From contig NC_063171.1 in the NCBI RefSeq assembly GCF_023159225.1, forward strand, positions 36,239,378 to 36,303,377: 64,000 nt of DNA. The letters run 5' to 3'. The translations under genes were made by a program, and so were the position numbers. This DNA is from Perognathus longimembris pacificus. Taxonomy: Eukaryota > Chordata > Mammalia > Rodentia > Heteromyidae. Below the pieces are notes generated by a model that had not been told where the DNA came from, searched no databases, and saw only the letters and a list, made by a program, of their open reading frames with translations. Shown one piece after another: positions 41,501 to 52,849 of the stretch (within the stretch, counting starts at the first letter, position 1; every line of letters starts with the position of its first letter).

Positions 41501-44500
41501 TTCCTAGAATGCCCAGATTCTACTGACCACCGTGTGATCAGCCTCTCTGGAAAGCCTATCAAGCTTGAACATCCCAAGCCACAGCCAAAGACACAGATAT
41601 ACTCTGTTGAATGGAAGATGCAACTGCCCTTGAAACCTTCTGTGATACTGACTTCTTGGAAGAATGATTCTAACTTGAAGAATTTGCAGAATAATCTCCA
41701 AAATACAACTATTTTTGACAGCAAGGACTTAAGTTTTCTCATCGAAAGCGCTAAACCACAGAACAGCAGTCTGTATATACTGGAGGTCACCTACCATTCT
41801 GGGCTTGTTTGCCCCCTGTCCTTCAATGTATCAGTATTGGGTGAGTTTCCAAGACTGCTCATCCACACATCCTTCTGGTTCCTGGATGATTTGTACTTTG
41901 CAGTACCTTTCTGACCATAATCTCTACTTCCAGATCATGTTGAGAAGCCAAAACTTTTGTGGCAGTGGACGGCCCTTGATGAAAGGGTATGTCAAGTGTC
42001 TCTGTCCTGCCTGGTCTCCAGAGATGATTATGTGAGTTACACTTGGTACAGAGGGAATGAGGTGATTGCCACACAAAGGAACTATACCTATGTGGAGGAT
42101 CTGATGGATGACAGTGACCCGCACACGTATACCTGCAATGTCAGCAACCTTGTCAGCTGGGACAGTGATACCCTCAACCTCACCCAGGGCTGTCTGAGAG
42201 GCCCCTCGAGTAAGTAGAGCACTTAAGCCTATAACAGCATTTGAAATTGTTGGCACACACAACCAGGCTTGATTGTGAGATCCTTTAGCTTCTTCCCTCA
42301 ATGCCTTGTAACCCTTCCTTAGCAAGGATCTGGCCTCTGTGTCTGTCTGTCTGTTTGTTTGTTTTTAAAGCCAGGCTTATATTTGTCTAGGCAAGAATTC
42401 TATCATTTTTCCTCCACATAGGGAATGCCTACTTATTCAATGAGGACTATAATGGCTTCTGACCATTATCTTCTGACTGTGAGAGACTTACAAAGACCTG
42501 CTTCCTCCTGAGTGAGAATTTACCTCAAGCCAAATAATTTCCAAGGCAGTAATGATATACACAACAAAGCCCTAGGTCAGTGGGCACCTCAGGAAAGTCA
42601 CAGGCACCTAGGAGAGTTCTGGGCTTATTGCTTATTCAGAGAGTTGCCTAGGTTAAATTTGCATCTGTTTTTATTAGATAAATAAGGACTTCACGTGCCA
42701 CCAGACTTGGCATTAAAGGAAATAAAATAACCACAGCATTTCTAATGAAAAGAAATACTTGCAAACAAAAAAGAAACAAGCGAGGCTGAAGAAAGGTGTG
42801 TGACAAGGACATGGGCTTTGGCCCATGACAATCATGGTTTCATCGTTCTTTAGTTTTGAGATCCCAGGCTGAGTCATTAACCTTGGAGAGTTTTCATTTT
42901 TGCTCTGTATAAAAATGGGATTGCTGAGAGGATTAAATGAGATTATTGTCAAGAGCTAGTTAATTAGTACCTAGAAAAACACTAAGTTTTTCCTTTCCCT
43001 TCCTGTCAGTGGGATTGTGCATCAGGCTGCATGTGTAACCTAAAGGTAAATGTAGATGTTCACCTGAGGAAGAGCAGTGGAGCCAGAAAAAATCAGGAAG
43101 GTAAAATGGAAGACTTTCCTGGTACATAGTAGGTGTGTAACAAATGTCTGTTGAGTTAAAAACCACAGATAAAACATGCTTTATATACATCACAGTACAT
43201 AATTAACCCCCACAGGTAGATAACATTTCCTTTGTACAGGTGAGAAAAATTGAGGCTCAGAGCACTAAATAAACAGCAAAAAGCTTCCAGAATTTATTGT
43301 CTGGACCAGACCTGTCAACTATTAGTATCTGACATCCCTCAGGGGATGTCACTCAACTGTGTAGAAAGGCAACCTTGATGGTGAAGTCATAACATATGAG
43401 GCCAGCCACACCAGCAAGGAGAGTTTTGTTTTACTTTGTGTCAGTACTGGGGATCGAACTTGGATCCTCTATCAGTTGAGTTACGCCCCCAGCCCATTTT
43501 ATTTTATTTAGTTTTGTTTCATTTTGTTTTATTATTTTTAGTTAGGGTCTTGATAACTTTTGTCTGGGTTAGCTTTGAACTCATGATCCTCCTGCCTTTG
43601 GAATAGCTAGGATTACAGGCCATCAAGTCTTGGGTAGGGAATGGGTTTTGAGACAGTCCCCACAGCTGTGAGAAGCAAGAAGAGAGGGAGTGAGGACTCA
43701 TTTCTTTTGCATTCTGTATCCATCAGAATCCCAATTTCTGCTCTGTCTGGTGATCATCCTGATTCTAGTCATACTGTTCGTTGGAACCCTCACTGGCTGG
43801 TATGTGTGGAAGCAGAAGAGAAAGCAATCACGTAAGTGCCATGGCCTCAAAGGGAAACTGGTCCCTGAGGCATCAGATGCCCTGTGTCCAGTAGAATGGG
43901 CCAGCATGCACAGCATCTCCTCTTCTCTGAGGAGTTTGGGGTACGTGTACATGGTTCAGGGAGGGCAGCCAGTGGCTGTAAGGTCCATTCTTTAAGTTCA
44001 TACCTGCTGTGGTGGCTTCAGGATATTTACAGGCTGATGCCCAGTATGTAGATTTATGTGCAGGTGCTGAGTTTGATGGAAGGATGTCAGGGGGAGGTAC
44101 TCCACTGTGCTCTTTGTATATTGTGGAAGAGCACTAACCTATCTCCTTTCTAGAGTCATTCTCAAGGTCTTGGTAGAAGTGTGAACTGTCAGAAGTGGAG
44201 GCCTGAACAAGAGATTCCCTGGAGATTTTTGAAGTGCTGTTCTTTGCTTCCTTCCTCCAACAGAGACCAGTCCCCAAAGAATTTTGACAGTTTATGATGA
44301 TGTCCAGGACCTGCGAGTCAAGAGGAATCAAGTATGACACTCTAGGGGGCTCTCTCAACTGATCTGGATGATGTTCTTTGGAGAATGGCCATTCAGAATA
44401 GGGTGTCAAAGAGAAGTGGACAATTTTCCTTTCAAAGTGATGCTGAGCCTTCTCCCATTGATTTCCCTACTGTTTCATAGCTCTAGTTATAGAGGAAAAG

Positions 44501-44660
44501 GAAAAAAGTAAGGGATCAGGAAAGATGAAAATGAGGGAGAAATAGTGGCAGCATTATAATAATGGTGCGGCATTATACCTGCTGAGAAGGGATGGAACAC
44601 AACTCCCAGATTGCACCATGACATCCTCATTTCTGCTCAGTCTCGCCAGTTGGGCTGTGT

Positions 44661-44706
<46 letters not shown>

Positions 44707-47700
44707 CCTCGACTTCCCCTCGCTTGGTGGGGGGAAGGGGCTTGTCCGCCCCTTCCTGGGTGGTCCATTATCGCTCATGCGGGGCGATGGCCACGGGTAG
44801 CCTCGGTGGCATGTGGTCGCAGGGTGCCCCAAAGCCGCCAAGAACGACACAGACGCGTGGGTCCCTGGAGAAAACCTCTAGGGCTTCTGTTTATTCAAAT
44901 GAGGAGCCTCCCTGATATACTCCAAAGGCGGGCACAAGAGAGGGGCCCCGATTGGTCCCAAGGGGCTGTCCTTCAAGTGACGTCAGACTTCCTTCTCTTC
45001 CTGTTAAAGACAGGAAGGGGAGGGACAGGCTGAGGTCAGCTGTGGCCCCTTAAAGGTGCAGCTGACCCCAACAGGGCTGAGTGCTAGGACTGCAACCCTC
45101 TTCTATTTATTCTTAATTACTTACTTCTTAATTTACTTCTGTGGATCCCTTAAGCATTATCCAAGCTGGGAGGCATGATCACGCAAAGCATACATTATGT
45201 AGCTGATACATGGGTCTGTGGTGATAGTCTTTTGGGAAGAAGAGGCACAAGTCTGGCTGAGGTGTTAGAGGGAGAAATCAGTTTGGTTGAGAGCCAGTGG
45301 ACCAGAGGATTCTTCAGCGACCTCTCTCCAGCTCACTATAGGCAATGACCAGCTCTTTCAGTCAATCAAGTATATAGCCTCTTTTTCCCGAGTGAAAATG
45401 CTTTAGATGGGGTAAAACAAGAGAATCACAGGAGAAAAACTCCATTTAGAGCAATGGAAATCTCTTGGGGATTCAGTTTAAGTTGCCTTTAACTTGGAGG
45501 GTTGACCTTGACTGGCTTCTGTCAACTTGGCCTCTCTCCATTGTCCCCCAGTTTTGTCATGATAGCCTAAATCCCAAGTTTCATGTGGTTTCACTTGGAC
45601 CCAGCTCCCACCTATCTGAAACAATTCACCTGGGCTTGGGCAGAAGAGAAATAAAAAAAACTCCCATTTCACAAGAGATTCCCCTGACCCTAGCTGCCAA
45701 TGATGGCTTGCATTTCTCTGCTTCTCAGCTTTTTCTTGCTTCTGGGAAGTTCAGTTTCCATCTTGGCTGGTGAGCCCTTCTGGCTCTCCACCCAGAGCCA
45801 CCATACTAGCACTATGCACCTAGGGATATGCAAGATAAAAATATTTTCCCCTCTACTCTCTTACAAGGGAAAAGTCCAAGAGGAGGGGAACAGGAAAGGC
45901 CCAATACCCTGGCCCTTGGCCTTGGAGCCAGGGCTCCACCCAGCACTGGAGCCACTCAGAGGCTGGTTTGAGGCCAAGAAATTAGTCACTAAGGCTGTAT
46001 CTTGAAGAGAAACTTTAAAAGTGATGAGTCCTAAAAAGGTTTAAACCCTCTGACTTTCAGTGCCTCTAGGAATGGCTCAATTACAACCCTACCTGCTGTT
46101 CTGTCCACTGTCAGTGCTTATATAACAGGAGGGTTTCTAAGTTACTGAAGTGAAGGCAAAGGCACAGATTCCTTTGGGCAAGTGGCTTGAATCCTGTCAC
46201 ATCTGTGTGGTTCCTTACTTCTGATACTGCTCTACCACAAATTGCTCTTCCTCCTGTCTCTTCTCATTCTGAGGTGTCCAATAATGAGGCTCTCTCCAGT
46301 CCTACCACCACTTTTCTCCTGGGGCCTCCTTTTCTTTGTGCTATCTTTCTACTCATTCCAAAGCTGTATAGACTCTGCTGCCTGCTCTTGTCACCTCATG
46401 TGTCAAACTGTTCCTTTTACAGAAGCAGAATGAGGTACAGAAATCTCCTGGAGAAGGGACTACCATCTACTCTATGGTCAGGCTCCAGGTACAACTCTGG
46501 TTTCTCTAATCCATTCCATTCCATATCCATATCCATGGGGCTTCCTAATTCCTCATCTCAAACTCATACCCTTGAATGGCAGAATGAAATTTTAGTGCTC
46601 CCCAGGCCCAGAAGACAGTGTCACCACTGGTGCATTAACAGGTTATCTGGGGTAGTGTGTTCCGGAGTGTCTTATAAGACACAGCTGAGAGCCCAGTGCA
46701 GGCACTCATCCTTCTCTCATACCTGCCAAGGGGCCTGGCCCACCTTGTTACAGGACCTCACTTTTGTTGTCTCTATAGATAATTCTAATAATCGGAGTCT
46801 TTGTACTATTTGTCTCTTTTACCCATTAAAACTATTTTCAGGGCTATGGCTCACACCTGTAATCCTAGCTAACCAGGAGGCTGAGATCTAAGGACTGAGG
46901 TTCAGAGCCAGCCTGGGCAGAAATGCCCATGAGACTCTTATCTCTGATTAACTAGCAAAAATCTAGGAAGGGAGATATAGATCAAGTGTTAAAGTGCCAG
47001 CCTTGAGTGAAAAGCCAAGTGAGAGGCCCTGACTGAGTTCAAGCTCCAGTACTGGTACACAAAAACAAACAATTATTTTCAGGAAAGAATTGACATAGTA
47101 GTCCTTTTATCTTATTTAGACTTAACAGTAAGTTCATTTTCTTAATAAATCTTCCACAGTAGCTCCATAATGTAGAGTCCTAATACTTCATAGTTTAAAC
47201 CCTCTATCACAGATGAGGAAACTGAGAAACAGGTTAACTAAGATGTGTAAGACCATATACCTGGGTAGTGGCAAACCTGAGCCAAGGCTTTTAAATTTGC
47301 ATTCTACCTCTTTCTATACTGGCTCTAATATCCTAAGACTACAGAAATTTTCTCACCCTTTAGTATTGATAGCTAAGATGACTTTATTGAGAAATGAGGC
47401 TGGGAAATCTCTTTCAAGGGAAAGACTACGTTCTATCAGCTGGTGATCAAAGTGGAAGGTCAGGAGCAACAATGCTCTCTCAAGCTTTTTGGATGCACTA
47501 TGTGGTCAAGAAAATGAACGATAAGCATAATTAATATCTGCCAACTTTCTGGCTTGGGCCACACTGATCTCTTGGCAGAGGAAAACAAGAAGTCTTGATT
47601 AGCCTGTACTGTGGAAATCATCTTCCTCTTCTCTGGCAAATGAAAAGTGACGATGGTGTTACCTGTCCCAAGGTATTACCTGTCTCAAGGGACACTTCTT

Positions 47701-48751
47701 CCAGGCCCTGTGTTATCAAAGAGAAACATGAAGCTGTTGAAGGAAAATTTAGCTGTTCAGAAAAAATATCCTAGAGATTCTGGGGTTTGAATCCTACCTT
47801 TCTTGTATATACACTGTTTTGATTTGGAATTTTCAGTCTTCCATACCCTCATCTGTGGTAGGAAAAATTCTGGTCTTTTCCACATTATAGGAGTAGAATA
47901 AGAATTAGGAGAGAATACATACACAAGACTCATGCTCTATACATAGGAAGTGTCATTAGTAATATCATTTAGGTTGACAGACCTCCTGGCCTGGTTAGTC
48001 TCTGGTTCTTTTCACTAGCACAGCTTTTACCTAGGCAGGGTTAAAGCAGACAGAGGGATGGATGTTATAATCTTCTTAGGATTGTGTTGGATTTCAGTTT
48101 CTGAAATGCTTTTATTTGTCTTTTAATTAGTCTTCAGCTTCCACATCAGAAGAAACTACAAAAACGTTATATTCAGTGGTACAGAATTCTCGGAAGGTGA
48201 GTCTCATCCTCTGGGGATGCAGATGTGTATTTTACATGCGCACATGTGGGTGTGGTTGCAGAATGTGTGTGCAAGCCCAATGAGTTGTCCTCCATTGTGT
48301 ATGTCTGAGCAGCTTCTTTTAAATGCTACTGGACCAAGAAGGAGAAGTTGCCTTTCTGGTTCTGGTCAAAGAAAAAGAATAGTTGTGAGGCTCTGAAAAC
48401 CATGGATTATAGGGTTTTCTAGGAGCCCTTGAAGGAGGCAAAGGATGGGATAAAAAAAGATATCTTTTGTGTAATGATTGAAAGATCCTTAGTAGGCCAG
48501 CTGGGGCTGTGGTGAGAGAGATACTGGAATGTTTTTCCATTATCCAGTATTGCCTAGAGTTGGAGAAGTGGAGTACAGTAGAGAAACACAATGTGGATTT
48601 CCAGGGATCAAAAGTTCTCATTAGTCCTCTGATGGTGAAGGCTTCTGGACTGGAGTAGCCATCATGGTCCACTCAAAGCTTTCTCCAAGCTCAGCTCATA
48701 GCTTAGGTATGTGCTTGGGACCACTGCAATGAATATCCTAGGGCCCATGCT

Positions 48752-48798
<47 letters not shown>

Positions 48799-50757
48799 GT
48801 GTGTGCGTGTGTGTGTGTCTGTGTGTGTGCGCACACGCTGGTCCTAGGGCTTGAACTCCAGGTGTGGGTGTTGTCCCTGAGCTCTATCACTTGAGCCACA
48901 GCTCCAGGACTTTTCCTGCCCTGGCTGGCTTCACGCCACAATGCTTGATCTCAGCCTCTTGAATACCCAGGATTGCAAGTGTGAGACACTGGCAGGCCAC
49001 TCCATGCTCATCTTTTTAACTGGTGTAGAAGGGGATGGGGAGAGAAGGTGTTGCCATGATTGAGCCATGGGATGAAATTATAAGCTGGAACATGGCAGAG
49101 CAAGCAGGAAGTTGGGACTCCACAAAACTGTAGACGGCCCTACAGATCAGGTTTTGTGTCTTTGAAGGGGTTTAGGATAAGTTTTCCAATATTTCACACA
49201 GTTTTTTTTTTTCCACCAAGTCATTCAACCAACTTAGATCCCATCATGAGAGCTATTTATAAGACCTTAAGACATTTTCAGGTGCCAGATTTAAATGCTT
49301 TGGTATTCCATTATGAAATCTCTACCCACTACTGAAATGCTTCTTAGAGCCAATGATACGTATTTATTTTTAACTTTCTGAATTTCTATTTTGGATTTAA
49401 GAAGAAGAATTGTAGCCCTTCTGTGACTTGCACCATCTATGAAGAGGTAAGATTCTGGAACTCCTACAAATGAGTTTAGCAAGGTCTGGTTGCAAAGGGT
49501 ACAGTTATGAAAGGGTCATCCATTGACTCTCAGAGGTGTAGGGATTGTAAGGCTCCTCCAATCCAAATGAAGACATGGGAGCCCCAGAAGAGTACAGATC
49601 TAAACTGAGTTTACACAATGTGGTTATGTTTGACTACTAAGTAGCTTGGATTCTAAATTAAGGCGTTGTTCAAGCTGTTTCTAGGCTATGGAGTACAAAT
49701 GACATCTTCCTTGAAAGAGTACATGTGGGGGACACAGAGAAGGGCTGAAGAGGGGGAAATAAGAGTTTCTTAAGTCAACTAGTGGTTAGGAACCATTGGG
49801 GGAGGAGGGTGAGCTTAAGCTTCTGTTGAGGTGACCATTGAGCTCAGCAGCTGAATGAATTCTTATGTATAAAGCAATCTGCTTGTGTCTTCACATGAAT
49901 GTGGTCTTATTAAGTGCTCACATATCAGCTAGCTATTATCCTACTCCTCTCCTCCTGCTCCTTACCTCCCATGCTTTGTGCTGCTGGGGATTAAACTCAG
50001 GACCACTTGCATATACTAAGTACACCACTGAGCTACATCCCTAGCCTTTATGCTTCTCATTTATATTTAGAAAAATAAACACATGGGAATTATCCCCCTC
50101 ATTAGCCTATATGATACCTAAGCCTCCATCTTTATCTGATAAAAATGTCTTTGAAAGCTGGGCACCAGTGACATCCTAATCCTAGCTTCTGGAGAGGCTG
50201 AGATCTGAGGATTGTTGTTCCAAGCTAGTCCAGGCAGGAAAACTGGAAGGGGTGCTGTGACTCAAAGTGGTTGAGTACTAAACTTGAACTAAAAAGCTCA
50301 GGGAGAGCACCCAGTCCTGAGTTCAAGCCCTATAACTGACAATAAAAAGTCTTTGGTCCCAGAGGAGAGGCTGAGTATTTACCTTCAGGATCATTAGCTC
50401 TTCAGTGACAGTCCAACGTTAGAGCCAACAGAGTAGTGCAGGGCGGTAAAGGACACTGTGGGCCAAGTGATGTGAGAGATCACGAAGCTGCATTGTGTAG
50501 TTGAAAGAGCACTGGAATCAGAGCAAGAAGAACTGAGTTGAAAAGCATATGAAGTAAAAAGAGTCTGAGCCTCATTTTCTTAATGTATGTGGTGGGGATA
50601 ATAATCCACATCCCATGGGAATCTTACAAAAATCTTCAGGTGTGAGAGTCTGAAAGATTCCCCTTTTCTTCTGCAGGTTGGAAAGCAATGTCCCAAGGCT
50701 CGAACCCCTGCCCGACTGAGCCAAAAGGAACTGGAGAGCCTTGATATTTATCCCTAA
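30775..50757 (+). CDS. CD244: CD244 (2B4, SLAMF4), complete nine-exon gene
   Basis: Surface receptor of NK cells and some T cells. The family binds CD48 and recruits SAP/EAT-2 adaptors through cytoplasmic ITSM tyrosines. Exons: 30775-30835, 41508-41840, 41934-42209, 43727-43831, 44264-44331, 46423-46488, 48131-48196, 49402-49446 and 50677-50757. All junctions are GT-AG and phases agree (1,1,1,1,0,0,0,0), giving 1101 nt and 366 residues (human is about 370). Layout: signal peptide about 1-20 (starts MLGQVITLTVLL), V-like Ig domain about 21-131, C2 Ig domain about 132-223 with CLVSRD and YTCNVSN motifs, and a membrane helix in exon 4. Four ITSMs have tyrosines near residues 269 (TVYDDV), 297 (TIYSMV), 317 (TLYSVV) and 338 (TIYEEV). 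The C-terminus ARLSQKELESLDIYP matches the family. No stop or frameshift was seen. The start follows from the signal peptide and the exon 1 donor gtaagg. Confidence 0.96.
30836..32267. other. CD244 intron 1, 5' part
   Basis: Unique-looking intronic DNA with no recognised repeat over most of it. Confidence 0.55.
32268..32990 (-). mobile_element. L1 3' end, antisense, in CD244 intron 1
   Basis: agttgatttatagaggggtt and a C-rich tract come first. Then L1 ORF2-end text reversed follows: gagagaaatcatatgccatt, ttacctcacttaacataatt. Confidence 0.6.
33429..33513 (+). mobile_element. ID-like monomer SINE
   Basis: Left module only (gggctggatgtttggctcag). Duplication aaatctttcag on both sides. Confidence 0.75.
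33857..34062 (-). mobile_element. 7SL-Geo composite SINE
   Basis: Preceded by a short gtgtgtgtttgtgtgg run. Confidence 0.75.
34200..34640 (+). mobile_element. Possible solo LTR
   Basis: Contains tttttaaaaaccccactt (TATA-like) and cagtaaaggacc (polyA-like) about 90 bp later. Boundaries are unclear and the family is unknown. Confidence 0.3.
35082..35222 (+). repeat. Pyrimidine-rich (CCCTT)-like tract
   Basis: Cttccctt-type run of about 140 bp in CD244 intron 1. It creates spurious long frames. Confidence 0.93.
36164..36364 (-). mobile_element. IDL-Geo SINE with 17-bp perfect duplication
   Basis: TGGTTTCATTGATTCTT at 36147-36163 and 36365-36381. Inserted into antisense L1. Confidence 0.95.
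36583..36802 (-). mobile_element. 7SL-Geo composite SINE with short (GT)n tail
   Basis: Follows a GT/GCAC run at 36540-36582. Lies inside antisense L1. Confidence 0.75.
36815..37032 (-). mobile_element. 7SL-Geo composite SINE, diverged
   Basis: ggctggctttgaactatgat, cctgagtagctaggattatg. Confidence 0.7.
38463..38511 (+). repeat. (GT)n microsatellite within L1
   Basis: The only long (GT)n here that is not beside a SINE. Confidence 0.95.
39328..39540 (+). repeat. (CT)n/(CCTT)n tract
   Basis: About 210 bp, including cctt repeated about eight times. Confidence 0.95.
39541..39752 (-). mobile_element. 7SL-Geo composite SINE joined to a pyrimidine array
   Basis: Follows the (CT)n/(CCTT)n tract 39328-39540. 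7SL-type half gttagaataacaggtgcgag. Confidence 0.7.
39776..40206 (-). mobile_element. IDL-Geo SINE interrupted by a second one
   Basis: Outer element at 39776-39892 and 40113-40206. Inner element at 39893-40110 with duplication ttctggccattttct on both sides. Confidence 0.88.
40804..41005 (+). mobile_element. IDL-Geo SINE with 16-bp perfect duplication
   Basis: AAGAATCAGATGGCTG at 40788-40803 and 41006-41021. Inserted into antisense L1. Confidence 0.95.
41508..41840 (+). CDS. CD244: CD244 exon 2 (V-like Ig domain)
   Basis: Acceptor ttcctag, donor gtgagt. The domain lacks the usual V-domain cysteine pair, as is normal for SLAM receptors. It carries several N-glycosylation sequons (NDS, NTT, NSS, NVS). 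Confidence 0.95.
41934..42209 (+). CDS. CD244: CD244 exon 3 (C2 Ig domain)
   Basis: Starts DHVEKPKL. Contains CQVSLSC, the YTWYRG tryptophan, YTCNVSN and LNLTQGC, which supply the two disulfides typical of SLAM C2 domains. Donor gtaagt. Confidence 0.95.
42210..43436. other. CD244 intron 3
   Basis: No repeat recognised before the ID plus B1 dimer. Includes agataaataaggac-type A-rich text only. Confidence 0.5.
43437..43622 (-). mobile_element. ID plus B1 dimer SINE (B1-dID type)
   Basis: ggggatcgaacttggatcct, gagttacgcccccagccc, then ttgataacttttgtctgggt and gctaggattacaggcc. Confidence 0.6.
43727..43831 (+). CDS. CD244: CD244 exon 4 (transmembrane)
   Basis: A strongly hydrophobic segment (FLLCLVIILILVILFVGTL) is followed by WKQKRKQS, a basic stop-transfer sequence. 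Acceptor catcag, donor gtaagt. Confidence 0.95.
44264..44331 (+). CDS. CD244: CD244 exon 5 (ITSM 1)
   Basis: Encodes TSPQRILTVYDDVQDL. TVYDDV is the first switch motif (Y269). The donor gtatga is weaker than the others. From here the introns are phase 0. Confidence 0.92.
44665..44702 (+). repeat. (CT)n microsatellite
   Basis: About 18 CT units at the edge of the LTR-derived GC-rich block. Confidence 0.95.
44812..45073 (-). mobile_element. LTR (minus), about 262 bp, in CD244 intron 5
   Basis: Minus strand starts TGTTGGGGTCAGCTG and has TGACGTCA (a CRE), a CCAAT box, a tatat motif and gaataaac. It ends cgaccaca. The GC-rich 44703-44811 is probable internal sequence, followed by a (CT)n run. 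Confidence 0.7.
45074..46422. other. CD244 intron 5, 3' part
   Basis: Non-coding except for a signal-peptide-like frame at 45700-45768 (see findings). Confidence 0.5.
46423..46488 (+). CDS. CD244: CD244 exon 6 (ITSM 2)
   Basis: 22 codons between ttttacag and gtacaa. Encodes KSPGEGTTIYSMVRLQ with Y297 in TIYSMV. Confidence 0.92.
46845..47057 (+). mobile_element. 7SL-Geo composite SINE
   Basis: Sense: ggctcacacctgtaatccta, gagccagcctgggcagaaat, Geo half, short A-rich tail. Confidence 0.85.
47058..48130. other. CD244 intron 6, 3' part
   Basis: No exon or repeat recognised. Confidence 0.5.
48131..48196 (+). CDS. CD244: CD244 exon 7 (ITSM 3)
   Basis: 22 codons, acceptor aattag, donor gtgagt. 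Contains TLYSVV (Y317). Confidence 0.92.
48754..48829 (+). repeat. (GT)n microsatellite
   Basis: About 38 units with a few GC interruptions, abutting a SINE. Confidence 0.96.
48837..49000 (-). mobile_element. 7SL-Geo composite SINE with (GT)n tail, internally deleted
   Basis: Follows (GT)n 48754-48829. The linker part is missing. Confidence 0.72.
49402..49446 (+). CDS. CD244: CD244 exon 8 (ITSM 4, first part)
   Basis: 15 codons ending CTIYEE, with donor gtaaga. The final valine of the TIYEEV motif comes from exon 9, so an intron splits this ITSM. Confidence 0.9.
49955..50047 (-). mobile_element. ID-type SINE monomer
   Basis: gctggggattaaactcagga, ccactgagctacatccctag. Confidence 0.6.
50155..50341 (+). 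mobile_element. 7SL-Geo composite SINE
   Basis: Sense: gctgggcaccagtgacatcc, then Geo half ending caagccctataactgac. Confidence 0.75.
50677..50757 (+). CDS. CD244: CD244 exon 9 (C-terminus)
   Basis: Acceptor ttctgcag. Encodes VGKQCPKARTPARLSQ and the family-typical ending LDIYP, then TAA at 50755. Confidence 0.95.
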   Translation, partial: VGKQCPKARTPARLSQKELESLDIYP

Positions 50758-52849
50758 GTGCTGCAGCCCATCTTGCCTTTGTATATACATGCTCTGGGAA
50801 TCAGCACAACAGATGATGTGATATGCATCTCTATGAACAAATTCATCAATGGAAATAATACAGACATATACTCAGGGTTTATATTTTGTTTAGAAAAGGA
50901 TTTCCAACAGCCCCTACAAGAACAAGATTGTTAAATAATGTCTTCCAAGTTGTAGACCAGACAAGCATGGGTGGAGAGCTCAGGCTGGTCACATTCTGAC
51001 ATCTTTTGTCTATAAAGCTCTATGAACACGTAGAGTAGAGCTACCCTCCTTCTGTTTCTAACCTGTTCCATTTCTGGTTCCTCCCCTTGCTCAGAATCAC
51101 TTTTCAAAGCAAGAGCAAGGAAAGACATGGTGACTCCAAGAAAGAGGAAGCCACTTTCCCCCATCAGGCCTTGCTGGTGGCTGTGACTTGGCTGGCAGCT
51201 CTTGCTGGGAAGCAGAGCCTGGTACTCCTCTTCCCCATTTTGTACCTCTCCTTCTGACCAATTGACTCTAAGGGGCAGCAAGGCAGGAAGGAGAGGTGAT
51301 GCAGAACCAGTCCATCTTGGAATAGAAAATCACCCAGAGTATATATTATCCTGGTAACTGGGAGATTGAGACCAGATTTATCTACAGTGTGATGTTTGAT
51401 TGACAATGACATCTTATTAGCTATCTATTTTATGTTATTTATAGGAGCATCCTCTCAGAAGCCACATTCTATTTAAGTTCTCAGTCTGTTGGATGCTCCC
51501 ACAGTATACCTGAGGGAGGGCTCAGATAGTTGAGAACTGAAGATGAGGAAGATGCTATGCTGGGTTCCCTGTGTTTTTAAGCCAATCCTGTCAGCAAATC
51601 TGTGGGGATCAAGCTCTAGAGTCTTACTAAGATCAAGGAAAAGATGAGGGTGAACTGGAGGGTTTGCACTGAGACTTCAGCAGATGATATCGCTTAGAAA
51701 GTGGTTCTTCAATTGTTTTCACCCTGCATTTAGCATACAAATTTAATATAAAATTTTTATGTTATACAGAGGCAGTCTGAATCCTTTGCCTGGATTGAAT
51801 TTATGCTTCTTCTCTACACTCAATTTTTATCTCTGCGTCAGCCAAAGGCACTTGTGGGTAATAAGTTAACACACATCTGTTAAATTCTGCTGGGTTGGGT
51901 CTGACTTTGGGGTGAAGTACTAATCCTTGTTCACATTGTGGCAGCAGAAACCCAGGCACTTGGGCCCATGAATCTCATGAAGACAACCAAGGCATGTACT
52001 CACTCTTTCCCAGTTCCCATCCCTCACCCTGGAGACATGGCCAGGCTAGCTTCTTCCTAGAAACAAGTGCAGATCACATCTTAAAGCAAGTGTAAAAAGT
52101 GAAAGACCAGATAAATAAATGCCCAAATTGGCCAGTGTCCGGAGAGAAGTATTGGGGCTGAATTGTAGAGTCAAGAAGTTTGGTAAGCAGAAGCAACAAA
52201 AAAATGTTGGGAGTAAGAACAGTCTGTTTAATCCCAGAGATATTGACCACTGGCCTTTCAAGTGTCAAATACTGTGCAGATCTTGAGATGGCCAGATGGG
52301 CTGGAGTGTGTGGAGTTCATACAATGTGTGTGCAAATTTTGAACCTCACCAAGATGATGAGCCATGCAGAATAGGCCAAGCAACAAGCACTAATTAAGCC
52401 CCTTTCTAAGTATGAAGAACTTCCTGAACTACTGGGAGCATCCTGAAGGCCACAGGAACCATAAGAATGCCAAGGCCATACAGTATCTTGACTAGAAGTC
52501 AAACCTAGTGCATCTTACAGGGAGGTGACAGACTTGGTCACAGCCACAGGGAAAGGAGTGATGCTATTGCTGATCTGTATCTAGACTACCAAGAAGGGAA
52601 GCTATTTTGGACACATTTAGATATTTTACATGAAAGGGGAAGTTGAAGCAATTTTTAAAAATTATCAAATGAGCAATACACACAGGCATTTAAAAAGGAC
52701 CAGCAGTATAGAAAATCCACAGTAAAAAATGTTTTCTCTTGAGTTGGGATTCCCAGTTCCTCCCCTAGAGATAGCCACTGATAAAATTTTTCAATATTTC
52801 CTTCTAAAACTTCTCTATGCCTACATAAGCATATGGATACATCTTTTCT
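50758..52849. other. CD244 3' UTR and flank
   Basis: The 3' UTR probably runs to about 52.1 kb. No minus-strand LY9 3' exons were seen, although LY9 would be expected to converge on CD244 here. Confidence 0.5.
52114..52119 (+). terminator. Candidate CD244 polyadenylation signal
   Basis: AATAAA about 1.36 kb beyond the CD244 stop, the first canonical hexamer I noticed in the 3' flank. Other sites are possible, and no transcript evidence is available. Confidence 0.35.

Noticed and set aside
41924..42325. Minus-strand 133-codon frame opposite CD244 exon 3
   Set aside because: Shadow of the real exon; the plus-strand C2 domain explains it fully.
46187..46891. 234-codon open frame on the plus strand in CD244 intron 5 to intron 6
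   Set aside because: It crosses CD244 exon 6 in a different frame and runs into a SINE. The text has no domain character, so it is chance openness.
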